Shown piece after piece: positions 1 through 6,791 of a stretch of DNA of 64,000 nt. Below the pieces are notes generated by a model. The model saw only the letters and a list, made by a program, of their open reading frames with translations, made no database searches and had not been told where the DNA came from. The stretch is taken from positions 806,001-870,000 of the forward strand of contig NZ_FNTG01000002.1 of NCBI RefSeq assembly GCF_900104795.1, read 5' to 3'. Source of the DNA: Burkholderia sp. WP9 (GTDB taxonomy: Bacteria > Pseudomonadota > Gammaproteobacteria > Burkholderiales > Burkholderiaceae). The translations under genes and the position numbers were made by a program. Every line of letters starts with the position of its first letter. Positions within the stretch are counted from its first letter, which is position 1.

Positions 1-345
1 TATCACAATGCCGAGTTCGCCCTCATAGACGATCTTGCCCGCGTAGCTGAGCGGCCGGCGGATCGGCTCACCCGAGCCGATCACCGAACCCGCCGGCTTC
101 AGCAGGAAGAGCGGATGCGCGGGCACGGGCTTGTCGAGCTTCGCCGCCAGCGCGTAATAGTTGTTCCACAGCGCGACGATCTTGCCCGGCGCGCACGGCG
201 CGATCGGGGCGAGCGCGCGCGTCGAGAGCACGGCGCCGGTCGGCACCGGCTGATCGAGACTTTCATACTCGTGCAGATAGCCCCCCTCCACACGGCCGAA
301 CACGACGCCGCCGTCGCTCGACATGAATCGCATCCACGTATCCAT
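1..345 (-). CDS. FAH-family hydrolase, cut by window edge
   Basis: N-terminal 115 codons of a fumarylacetoacetate hydrolase (FAH) family protein; the gene continues past position 1. The stretch around residues 60-115 (a KIVALWNNY segment, then a PLFLLKPAGSVIGSGEPI region and a YEGELGIVI segment) matches the start of the FAH fold, in which a later Glu-x-Glu plus Asp bind a divalent metal; those residues lie outside the window. The ATG at 345 follows an AGGGAGC ribosome site. It lies 27 bp downstream of frc on the same strand, so the two are probably co-transcribed. Members open or cleave C-C bonds in acylpyruvate-type intermediates; the substrate here is unknown. Confidence 0.75.
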   Translation of the reverse strand, partial: MDTWMRFMSSDGGVVFGRVEGGYLHEYESLDQPVPTGAVLSTRALAPIAPCAPGKIVALWNNYYALAAKLDKPVPAHPLFLLKPAGSVIGSGEPIRRPLSYAGKIVYEGELGIVI

Positions 346-372
346 TCGTTGCTCCCTGTTAGCTTGAATCGT

Positions 373-1620
373 CTAGATCGCGCCGGCAGTGCGCAGTGCG
401 CTGACCTGCTCGGGCGAATAGCCGAGTTCGGCCATGACCTCGTCGGTATGCTCGCCGAGCAGCGGAGAACGCGTCACCTCGGTCGGGCTGTCGGACAGTT
501 TGATAGGATTGCCAACCGTCAGATATTTGCCGCGAGTCGGGTGATCCACTTCGACGATCGTGCCGGTTTTGCGCAGCGAAGGCTCTTCGGCGATTTCCTT
601 CATCGACAGAATCGGTCCGCACGGAATGTCGTACTTGTTGAGAATCTGCATGGCCTCGAACTTGGTCTTGGTCATGGTCCAGCGTTCGATCTCCGCGAAG
701 ATGTCCTTCAGACGCGGCAGGCGCGCAGCCGGCGTCGCGTAATCGGGATCCGTCGCCCACTCTTCCTTGCCGATCACGTTGCAGATCTTCGCCCATACCG
801 GGGCCTGCGTGATGAAGTAGATATACGCGTTGGGGTCCGTCTCCCAGCCCTTGCACTTCAGGATCCAGCCCGGCTGACCGCCGCCCGATGCGTTGCCCGC
901 GCGCGGCACTGCTTCGCCGAACTGTCCATTCGGATATTGCGGGTACTCTTTCATCGTGCCGGTGCGTTCGAGCCGCTGCTGGTCGCGCAGCTTCACGCGG
1001 CACAGGTTCAGCACGCCGTCCTGCATCGCGGCGAGGACGCGCTGGCCGCGTCCGGTGTGCGTGCGCTGATAGAGCGCCGTGACGATGCCGAGCGCCAGAT
1101 GCAAGCCGGTGCCACTGTCGCCGATCTGCGCGCCCGTCACGACCGGCGGACCGTCGTCGAAGCCGGTGGTCGACGCCGCGCCGCCCGCGCATTGCGCGAC
1201 ATTCTCGTAGACCTTGCAGTCTTCGTAGGGCCCGGGGCCGAAGCCCTTCACCGAAGCGACGATCATGCGCGGATTCAATTCCTGAATCCGCTCCCACGTG
1301 AAGCCCATGCGATCGAGCGCGCCCGGCGCGAAGTTTTCCACCAGCACGTCGCATTTCTGGATCAATGCTTCGAGCACCTGCTTGCCTTCGGGGTTCTTCG
1401 TATCGATCGTGACCGAGCGCTTGTTGTGGTTGAGCATCGTGAAGTAGAGGCTGTCCACGTCCGGAATGTCGCGCAACTGCTCACGCGTGATGTCGCCCGC
1501 GCCCGCCCGCTCCACCTTGATCACGTCCGCACCGAACCACGCGAGCAGCTGCGTGCAGGTCGGTCCGGATTGCACATGCGTGAAGTCGAGAATGCGCACG
1601 CCGTCGAGTGCTTTGCTCAT
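373..1620 (-). CDS. frc: formyl-CoA:oxalate CoA-transferase
   Basis: 415-residue class III CoA-transferase that would move CoA from formyl-CoA to oxalate in the cytoplasm, the entry step of oxalate breakdown. It agrees with the E. coli YfdW/Oxalobacter Frc family along its whole length: [25 protein letters not shown] at the N-terminus (shown here only in part of the family block), NHNKRSV near residue 65, and a GDSGTG segment near residue 168 that carries the catalytic Asp. The Gly-rich loop [18 protein letters not shown] near residue 245 is the Frc-specific substrate loop. The length is normal for the family. An ATG at 1620 is used. Oxalyl-CoA decarboxylase, its usual partner, is not in this window but could lie beyond position 1. 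Confidence 0.93.
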   Translation of the reverse strand: MSKALDGVRILDFTHVQSGPTCTQLLAWFGADVIKVERAGAGDITREQLRDIPDVDSLYFTMLNHNKRSVTIDTKNPEGKQVLEALIQKCDVLVENFAPGALDRMGFTWERIQELNPRMIVASVKGFGPGPYEDCKVYENVAQCAGGAASTTGFDDGPPVVTGAQIGDSGTGLHLALGIVTALYQRTHTGRGQRVLAAMQDGVLNLCRVKLRDQQRLERTGTMKEYPQYPNGQFGEAVPRAGNASGGGQPGWILKCKGWETDPNAYIYFITQAPVWAKICNVIGKEEWATDPDYATPAARLPRLKDIFAEIERWTMTKTKFEAMQILNKYDIPCGPILSMKEIAEEPSLRKTGTIVEVDHPTRGKYLTVGNPIKLSDSPTEVTRSPLLGEHTDEVMAELGYSPEQVSALRTAGAI

Positions 1621-1644
1621 GTCCTGTCTCCTGAAGGGCGCGTC

Positions 1645-1830
1645 TTATTTGCACATGGTTTGGTTTTTGGTACCCGGCGCATGGTCGCGCGGGTCGCAAT
1701 GGGCGGGTCCCGTATCGAACGCGGTCATGCTGAACGCGCCCTCGCCGGCCGGGCGCGCCTTCTGTTTGAGCGCCTGTTCGGCCTTTGCGCTGCACGTCGC
1801 TGAAATCAGGGGTGAAACAACTGCGGACAT
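1645..1830 (-). CDS. small hypothetical protein upstream of frc
   Basis: 61-codon reading frame ending 24 bp before frc. It is not recognised by homology. The main support is a very good ribosome site (AGGAGACGACT directly before ATG at 1830) and its place as first frame behind the frc promoter region. The product is small and soluble-looking, with Cys near residues 13, 45 and 60 and no clear membrane segment. It may be a real small protein or a translated leader that couples to frc. Confidence 0.4.
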   Translation of the reverse strand: MSAVVSPLISATCSAKAEQALKQKARPAGEGAFSMTAFDTGPAHCDPRDHAPGTKNQTMCK

Positions 1831-1852
1831 AGTCGTCTCCTAGTCACCTTCG

Positions 1853-1895
1853 TCACATACGGTATGTGATATATCAGATTCAATCAAGCTTGATT
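1853..1895. promoter_or_regulatory. proximal operator region of the frc unit
   Basis: Three symmetric elements sit directly upstream of the frc-unit start. TCACATAC-G-GTATGTGA (1853-1869) is a perfect inverted repeat. GGTATGTGATATATCA (1861-1876) recurs exactly, inverted, at 2025-2040. AATCAAGCTTGATT (1882-1895) is a 14-bp palindrome. The GTATGT/ATATATC core resembles operators of FCD-type GntR regulators, and such a regulator is encoded next door. On the minus strand TGATAT (1871-1876 region) could serve as -10, so a bound regulator would block the promoter. Binding is inferred. Confidence 0.6.
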
Positions 1896-2024
1896 TCTAG
1901 ATGCCGCCTCGGTGCGATTTCTCCTCCTTAGGCTTACTCAGACTGGCGCTCCACGGAGAAACGGCAAACTTGCAGGCGCCAAGTCGAGGGAAAACACCGA
2001 GGTCATTGCTTCGCTTGGCTCTTT

Positions 2025-2040
2025 TGATATATCACATACC
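2025..2040. promoter_or_regulatory. distal operator copy, inverted
   Basis: TGATATATCACATACC is the exact reverse complement of 1861-1876, 148 bp away, between frc and the GntR gene. Two identical sites in opposite orientation flanking an AT-richer stretch could allow looping or cooperative binding. The rest of 1896-2110 contains no gene I can support. Confidence 0.55.
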
Positions 2041-2110
2041 ATATTTTTAAGACCGTCAAGCGAGGTTTATCCCGCACCTCGACGGCCTGACGGCATTTCG
2101 GTCTGGCGGA

Positions 2111-2144
2111 AAACAAAAAAGCCCGCGGTGTTTCCACCGCGGGC
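2111..2144 (-). terminator. Rho-independent terminator of the gntR unit
   Basis: Perfect 10-bp stem (2121-2130 with 2135-2144), four-base loop and, on the minus strand, a TTTTTTGTTTT tail. It lies 41 bp after the GntR stop codon. Confidence 0.9.
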
Positions 2145-2185
2145 TCCCTATTCAGCCTGCCAATCAAACGCCGCCCAAGCAGCCG

Positions 2186-2905
2186 TTAATCCAGAAAATC
2201 GCAATTCGCCTCGACAAACGCGGCGAGATCCAACGAATGCTGCCGCGTGAGGCGCTCGGCCAGTTCGGTATCCCGCTGCTCCAGCGCCTCGATAATGCGC
2301 AGATGATCGACGATCGAACGCGATGCGCGGTCGCTCTGCGAAATGGTCATGCGGCGGATCGCCCGCACGTGGATGAAGATGTTCTTGATCGTGTCGAGAA
2401 TGATCTGCGACTTGGACAACTCGACGATCGCCTGATGAAACGCGATGTTCGCATCCGAGTACTCAGCGATGTGCTCGGCCGGCGTCGCGTCGCGGAAGTT
2501 GTCGAACATGTGGCGCAGCCGGGCAATTTCCTCGTCCGTGGCGTGCAGCGTGGCAAGACGCGCCGCCATGCTTTCGAGGGCCGCCCACATCTGGATCATT
2601 TCGACGATTTCACGCTTGCTCTTGCGCACGATGTAGATGCCGCGCCGCGGCACCATGCGCAAAAAACCTTCCTGCTCGAGCAGCGTCATAGCCTCGCGCA
2701 CCGGCGTGCGGCTGACGCCGAGCGACTCGCTCAGCACGCGCTCGTCGAGTCGGATTTCTTCGCGGTTCTGATAGATGTCCGCGTCGGCAATCGCCTGGCG
2801 GAGCATGGCATACGCCTGATCGCGCAAGCTCGCGCTCGCGCCGATCGGCTGCAATGACAACGTGAGCGGTGTGGCCACTGCTTCAGTTTGAAGTTCTGAC
2901 GACAT
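2186..2905 (-). CDS. GntR-family (FCD) transcriptional regulator
   Basis: 239 residues. A winged-helix GntR domain (about residues 25-95, with the SLGVSRTPVREAMTLLEQEG recognition region) is followed by an all-helical FCD ligand domain (about 100-235) carrying the expected Asp and His metal/ligand positions (DANIAFHQAI near 150, HLRIIEAL near 205). FCD regulators usually repress catabolic genes until a carboxylate binds. ATG at 2905 has AGAGGCGATGA upstream. The gene start overlaps the end of a small membrane protein gene by 23 bp, so the two are probably translationally coupled. Operator-like motifs shared with the frc promoter make frc a likely target. The ligand (oxalate, formate or a related acid) is a guess. 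Confidence 0.9.
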   Translation of the reverse strand: MSSELQTEAVATPLTLSLQPIGASASLRDQAYAMLRQAIADADIYQNREEIRLDERVLSESLGVSRTPVREAMTLLEQEGFLRMVPRRGIYIVRKSKREIVEMIQMWAALESMAARLATLHATDEEIARLRHMFDNFRDATPAEHIAEYSDANIAFHQAIVELSKSQIILDTIKNIFIHVRAIRRMTISQSDRASRSIVDHLRIIEALEQRDTELAERLTRQHSLDLAAFVEANCDFLD

Positions 2906-3104
2906 TCATCGCCTCTTGTTGAACATGCGCACGGTACGGCGCCGGCATTGCTGCGCCGCGTTGCTCGCCCAAACCCACGAAGCGGCCATGTTGCGCTGCA
3001 AGCTGCGCAACCGGTTGAGGAACCCAGCGAGTCAACAGTACAGTGGCCGCAGCGCCCAAACCCACGACAGAAACGGCAAGCAGCGAAAGAGGAACAAATT
3101 CCAT
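2883..3104 (-). CDS. small single-span membrane protein
   Basis: 73 residues with one hydrophobic segment at about residues 3-25 (PLSLLAVSVVGLGAAATVLL) followed by a polar tail, so probably one membrane span. ATG at 3104 has GGAG eight bases upstream, and a canonical promoter lies at 3141-3169. The frame overlaps the start of the GntR gene by 23 bp, an arrangement typical of coupled genes. I do not recognise the family. It could assist one of the neighbouring transporters, or be mainly a leader frame for the regulator. Confidence 0.5.
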   Translation of the reverse strand: MEFVPLSLLAVSVVGLGAAATVLLTRWVPQPVAQLAAQHGRFVGLGEQRGAAMPAPYRAHVQQEAMNVVRTSN

Positions 3105-3117
3105 TTGTAACTCCGAA

Positions 3118-3190
3118 TGATTGAGTGAAGGAATGACTCAATCATATGCTGCAATGCCGCAAAAATCAATATTCCGTATGTAGTATATCA
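3118..3190 (-). promoter_or_regulatory. promoter and operators of the gntR unit
   Basis: Read on the minus strand: CGTATGTAGTATATCA (3175-3190 as read on +, 13 of 16 identical to the frc operator), then -35 TTGATT (3169-3164), a 17-bp spacer and -10 TATGAT (3146-3141). A perfect 9-bp inverted repeat, TGATTGAGT/ACTCAATCA (3118-3126 with 3136-3144), overlaps the -10 and predicted start. This looks like an autoregulated promoter with one site shared with frc and one private site. The remaining 3191-3464 is the leader of the next gene; no further feature seen. Confidence 0.65.
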
Positions 3191-3464
3191 GTAACTGTTG
3201 TTTTTCGAGACTGAAACCTCAAGGTAGCACGGCCTGCCTTCAGACGCTTCATCGCAGCGGCTGAAGGGGCGGCGCTCGGTGTAAACGCGCAAAACGCGCG
3301 CTATTCGCGCATAGATGTACGATAATCGCGCATTATTGGTCAGATGTGGATTGTGGGATCGCCCTCGCATCATTAACCTTCGGGCATCCTGCAATCGATC
3401 GCGACCCGCCACGCTACCCTGCCCGCGCGCGATTCCAGCAGCCAGAGAGTTTCGAGGAGACACT

Positions 3465-4786
3465 ATGACGAGCACCACCATCCCGACGGCCGCCATGGCC
3501 GACAACCGCAAGGCGCGCAGCCAGGCCCGCAAGGCGGCGCTCGGCAGCTTCGTCGGCGCCGTGGTCGACTGGTATGACTTCCTGTTGTATGGCATCGTCG
3601 CCGCGCTCGTTTTCAATGCCGAGTTTTTCCCCAAAGTCAGCCCGGCGATGGGCACCCTCGCCGCGTTCGCCACCTTCGGCGTCGGCTTTCTGTTCCGTCC
3701 GCTCGGCGGCTTCGTGTTCGGGCACTTCGGCGATCGGCTCGGACGCAAGCGCATGCTCGTGCTCACGGTCATGATGATGGGCCTGTCGACCGCCGCGATC
3801 GGCCTGCTGCCGTCTTTCTCCAGCATCGGCTGGTTGGCGCCGGTGCTCCTCGTGACGTTGCGCGCGATCCAGGGCTTCGCGGTGGGCGGCGAATGGGGCG
3901 GCGCGGCGCTGATGGCGGTCGAAAGCGCCCCGGCAAAGAAGAAAGCGTTCTATAGCAGCGGCGTGCAGGTCGGTTATGGTGTGGGCCTCGTGCTCTCGAC
4001 CGGATTGGTCGCGCTGATCAGCCGTTCGATGGATAACGCGTCGTTCCTAAGCTGGGGCTGGCGCCTGCCCTTCCTGTTCAGCGTGGTGCTGGTGCTGATC
4101 GCGCTGTGGATCCGCTCGAGCATGAAGAGTCGAAGGAGTTCGTCGAGAAAGTCGGCAAGCACGGTGAACGTAGCGTGCGCCTGCCGATTGTCGAAGCATT
4201 GCTGCGGCATCCGAAAGCGTTCCTGCTGATCATCGCGCTGCGTCTTGCCGAGTTGTTCACGATGTACATCGTGACCGCATTCGCGCTGAACTACTCGACG
4301 GCAAATCTGCACATGCCGCGCGAATTCTTCCTGACCATCGGTCTGCTGGTCGGCGCGCTGAGCTGCGTGACGATCCCGTGCTTCGCCGCGCTGGCGGACC
4401 GTTTCGGCCGCCGCCGCGTGTATATCGTCGGCGCGGTGATCGGCATGCTGAGCGCGGTGCCGTTCTTCCTCGCGCTCGAAGCGCGCTCGACGCTGTGGAT
4501 CGTGGTCTTCGCCGTCATGCTCGCCAACGTCGCGCACGACATGGTGGTGAGCGTGCAGCAGCCTATGTTCACCGAACTGTTCGGCACCGAGTATCGCTAC
4601 AGCGGCGCGGGTGTGGGCTATCAGGTGGCGAGCGTGGTCGGCGGCGGCTTCACGCCGTTCATTGCGGTCGCGCTGGTCAGCTTTGCCGGTGGCTCGTGGC
4701 ATCCCGTGGCCGCTTATCTGGCTATCGGCTGCCTGATCTCGGTGCTCGTAGCCGCGAAAATGAAAACCGGGCGCACCATCGCCTGA
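3465..4786 (+). pseudogene. MHS-family (ProP/KgtP-like) transporter, frameshifted
   Basis: Two adjacent frames together encode one metabolite:H+ symporter of the major facilitator superfamily, about 440 residues and 12 spans. The first frame (from ATG 3465, ribosome site GAGGAGA) covers spans 1-6 with the DWYDFLLYG start, the GDRLGRKR loop motif and RAIQGFAVGGEWGG. The second frame takes over near 4124 and continues to 4786 with ADRFGRRRVY. At 4122-4130 the sequence reads ATGAAGAGT where the family expects ATG-GAAGAG (Met-Glu-Glu-Ser-x-Glu-Phe), so one G appears to be missing. It is either a recent inactivation or a sequencing error; nothing else is damaged. The substrate is probably a carboxylate. 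Confidence 0.8.
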
Positions 4787-4805
4787 ATGCGGTAACTCCG
4801 CCAAA

Positions 4806-4850
4806 GCGGGCCGGCGTGGCGAAAGATGCCACTGCCGGCCCGTTTCGTTT
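4806..4850 (+). terminator. terminator after the MHS transporter
   Basis: Long GC-rich stem (about CGGGCCGGC-GTGGC with GCCAC-T-GCCGGCCCG, one bulged T) 20 bp after the stop, followed by TTTCGTTT. Confidence 0.8.
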
Positions 4851-5137
4851 GGAATGACCGGTAGTTTGTCCCGCCCTTTTGCGCCGCGGCGCCGCGATTC
4901 GACAGATTACGGTCGTGTTTCACCAGGCAAACACCTTATGTCTTTGCGTCTCATATTGCAAAGGCCATGATCGCCGCCTATCGTTCGACGATGCAATTTT
5001 TGTCGCGGACTTCGACACGTCATATGCAATTCAAATACATATATTGACGGCTCCGAGTTCGTGGACTTTACGCCGCGACGCCTAAAGCAAAGTGTACGAG
5101 GCGCCGATAACAACTAATTCGTCACCGGAGACCGACC
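4851..5137 (+). promoter_or_regulatory. upstream region of the oxalate/formate antiporter
   Basis: No gene. An AT-rich stretch at 5015-5048 contains CATATG and ATACATATAT and runs into TTGACG (5044-5049), which is followed 17 bp later by a weak TTTACG (5067-5072). CACCGGAGACCGACC precedes the ATG. The ATATAT core is only loosely like the frc operator, so I do not claim shared control. Confidence 0.4.
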
Positions 5138-6541
5138 ATGAGCAGCATCACCGAGCCGAGCGGCAATTCAGGCTCTGCCCCGTTCTTTTCCAAACAGGCC
5201 ACCGTTGCGAAACCCGGCTTTTCGCGTTGGATGGTCCCGCCCGCGGCGCTCGCCGTCCATCTCTGTATTGGCCAGGCGTATGCGTTCTCCGTGTTCAATG
5301 GCCCGCTGACCAAGGTCATCGGCATCACGCAATCCAGTGCGGATGACTGGTCGCTGACCTCCCTCGGCTGGATCTTTTCGCTGGCGATCGTGTTCCTCGG
5401 TTTGTCGGCGGCCTTTGCCGGCAAGTGGCTCGAACGCGTCGGCCCGCGCCGCACGATGTTTACCGCCGCATGCTGCTTCGGCGGCGGCTTCCTCGTCTCC
5501 TCGCTCGGCGTGTATCTGCATCAGATCGTCCTGCTCTACCTCGGCTACGGCGTGATCGGCGGAATCGGGCTGGGACTTGGTTATGTGTCGCCGGTGTCCA
5601 CGCTGATCCGCTGGTTCCCGGACCGCCGCGGGATGGCGACGGGCATGGCGATCATGGGCTTCGGCGGCGGCGCGATGATCGCCGCGCCGTTGTCCGTGGC
5701 GCTGATGAACCACTTCCGCAGTGCCACCAGCATCGGTGTGGCCGAGACGTTCGTCGTGCTCGGCATCGCGTACTTCATCTCGATGACGATCGGCGCACTG
5801 GCGATCCGCGTGCCGCCGGCGGACTGGAAACCGGCCGGCTGGACGCCGGCCGCGACGAGTCAGAACAAGATGATCTCGCGTAACCACGTGCATATCGACC
5901 AGGCGCTGAAGACGCCGCAGTTCTATCTGATCTGGCTCGTGCTGTTCCTGAACGTGACGGCCGGCATCGGCATTCTCGGCCAGGCTTCGGTGATGATTCA
6001 GGAAAGCTTCAAAAACACGGTGACGGCGGCCGCGGCGGCCGGCTTCGTGGGTCTTCTGTCGCTGTTCAATATGGGTGGCCGGTTTGTCTGGGCGTCGGCG
6101 TCCGACTGGATCGGCCGCAAGAACACGTACTTCATCTTCTTCGCGCTCGGCGCGGTGCTGTACTACCTCGTGCCGGGTTTCGCCGCATCCGGTCAGATCG
6201 CCCTCTTCGTGCTCGCCTACTGCGTGATCCTGACAATGTACGGCGGCGGCTTCGCCACCGTGCCGGCCTATCTTGCCGACATGTTCGGTACGGCGTTCGT
6301 CGGCGGCATTCACGGGCGTCTGCTGACGGCGTGGGCTGCGGCGGGTGTCGCAGGTCCTGTGCTGGTGAACTACATTCGCGCCTATGAAGTCGCGCACGGC
6401 GTCGCCAAGGCGGACGCCTACACGATGACCGTTCATATCATGGCCGTGCTGCTGGTGGTCGGCTTCGTCTGCAACCTGCTGGTCAAGCGTGTGGACGACA
6501 AGCACCACATGACCGACGCTCAACTCGCCAAAGGCGCATAA
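5138..6541 (+). CDS. OFA-family MFS antiporter (oxalate/formate type)
   Basis: 467-residue inner-membrane transporter with 12 predicted spans, of the oxalate:formate antiporter family. Supporting segments are WMVPPAALAVHLCIGQAYAF in the first span, GWIFSLAIVFLGLSAAF, KWLERVGPRR, GIGLGLGYVSPVSTLIRWFPDRRG and GGRFVWASASDWIGRK in the second half. Oxalobacter OxlT swaps external oxalate for formate. Family members also carry other small acids, so the substrate is inferred from frc nearby. ATG 5138 follows CACCGGAGACCGACC. Ten bases separate it from a 42-residue membrane protein gene. Confidence 0.85.
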   Translation: MSSITEPSGNSGSAPFFSKQATVAKPGFSRWMVPPAALAVHLCIGQAYAFSVFNGPLTKVIGITQSSADDWSLTSLGWIFSLAIVFLGLSAAFAGKWLERVGPRRTMFTAACCFGGGFLVSSLGVYLHQIVLLYLGYGVIGGIGLGLGYVSPVSTLIRWFPDRRGMATGMAIMGFGGGAMIAAPLSVALMNHFRSATSIGVAETFVVLGIAYFISMTIGALAIRVPPADWKPAGWTPAATSQNKMISRNHVHIDQALKTPQFYLIWLVLFLNVTAGIGILGQASVMIQESFKNTVTAAAAAGFVGLLSLFNMGGRFVWASASDWIGRKNTYFIFFALGAVLYYLVPGFAASGQIALFVLAYCVILTMYGGGFATVPAYLADMFGTAFVGGIHGRLLTAWAAAGVAGPVLVNYIRAYEVAHGVAKADAYTMTVHIMAVLLVVGFVCNLLVKRVDDKHHMTDAQLAKGA

Positions 6542-6551
6542 GGAGATTCCC

Positions 6552-6680
6552 ATGTCGACCGTTCAAGCAGTGAATCAGACCAGCAAGGTCAAACTCGCCG
6601 TGTTCTGGCTTTATGTGACCCTTCCGCTGGCATGGGGCGTGGTCAATACGCTCTCGCAGGCGATGAAGCTGTTCCAGTAA
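6552..6680 (+). CDS. MFS transporter small partner protein
   Basis: 42-residue frame. ATG at 6552 is preceded by AAGGAGATTCCC and lies 10 bp after the antiporter stop. The product has one hydrophobic segment (KLAVFWLYVTLPLAWGVVNT, about residues 14-33) ending in a short amphipathic tail. Small proteins of this kind follow OFA-type antiporters in many bacteria and are annotated as small subunits of MFS transporters. It probably sits in the inner membrane with the antiporter; its exact role is unknown. Confidence 0.75.
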   Translation: MSTVQAVNQTSKVKLAVFWLYVTLPLAWGVVNTLSQAMKLFQ

Positions 6681-6791
6681 CGGCCTGCCGTTCATCACCC
6701 CGCGCGTTCAGACGGCGGGGTGCGCGCCGCGAGCCAGGCTCGCGGCCCCTCTACCGGCGCATATCGAACGCGCCGATCTCCCGCCTTCGCT

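Noticed and set aside
115..1803. 562-codon open frame on the plus strand opposite frc
   Set aside because: Arg/His-rich product typical of antisense frames in GC-rich DNA; frc on the other strand is clearly coding.
1901..2045. Plus-strand frame and a minus-strand AAGGAGGAG sequence in the frc promoter region
   Set aside because: The plus frame runs through the operator and gives no family; the ribosome-site-like sequence is not followed by a usable start codon.
5168..6553. 461-codon minus-strand frame opposite the OFA antiporter
   Set aside because: Antisense shadow; the plus-strand protein has full family motifs.
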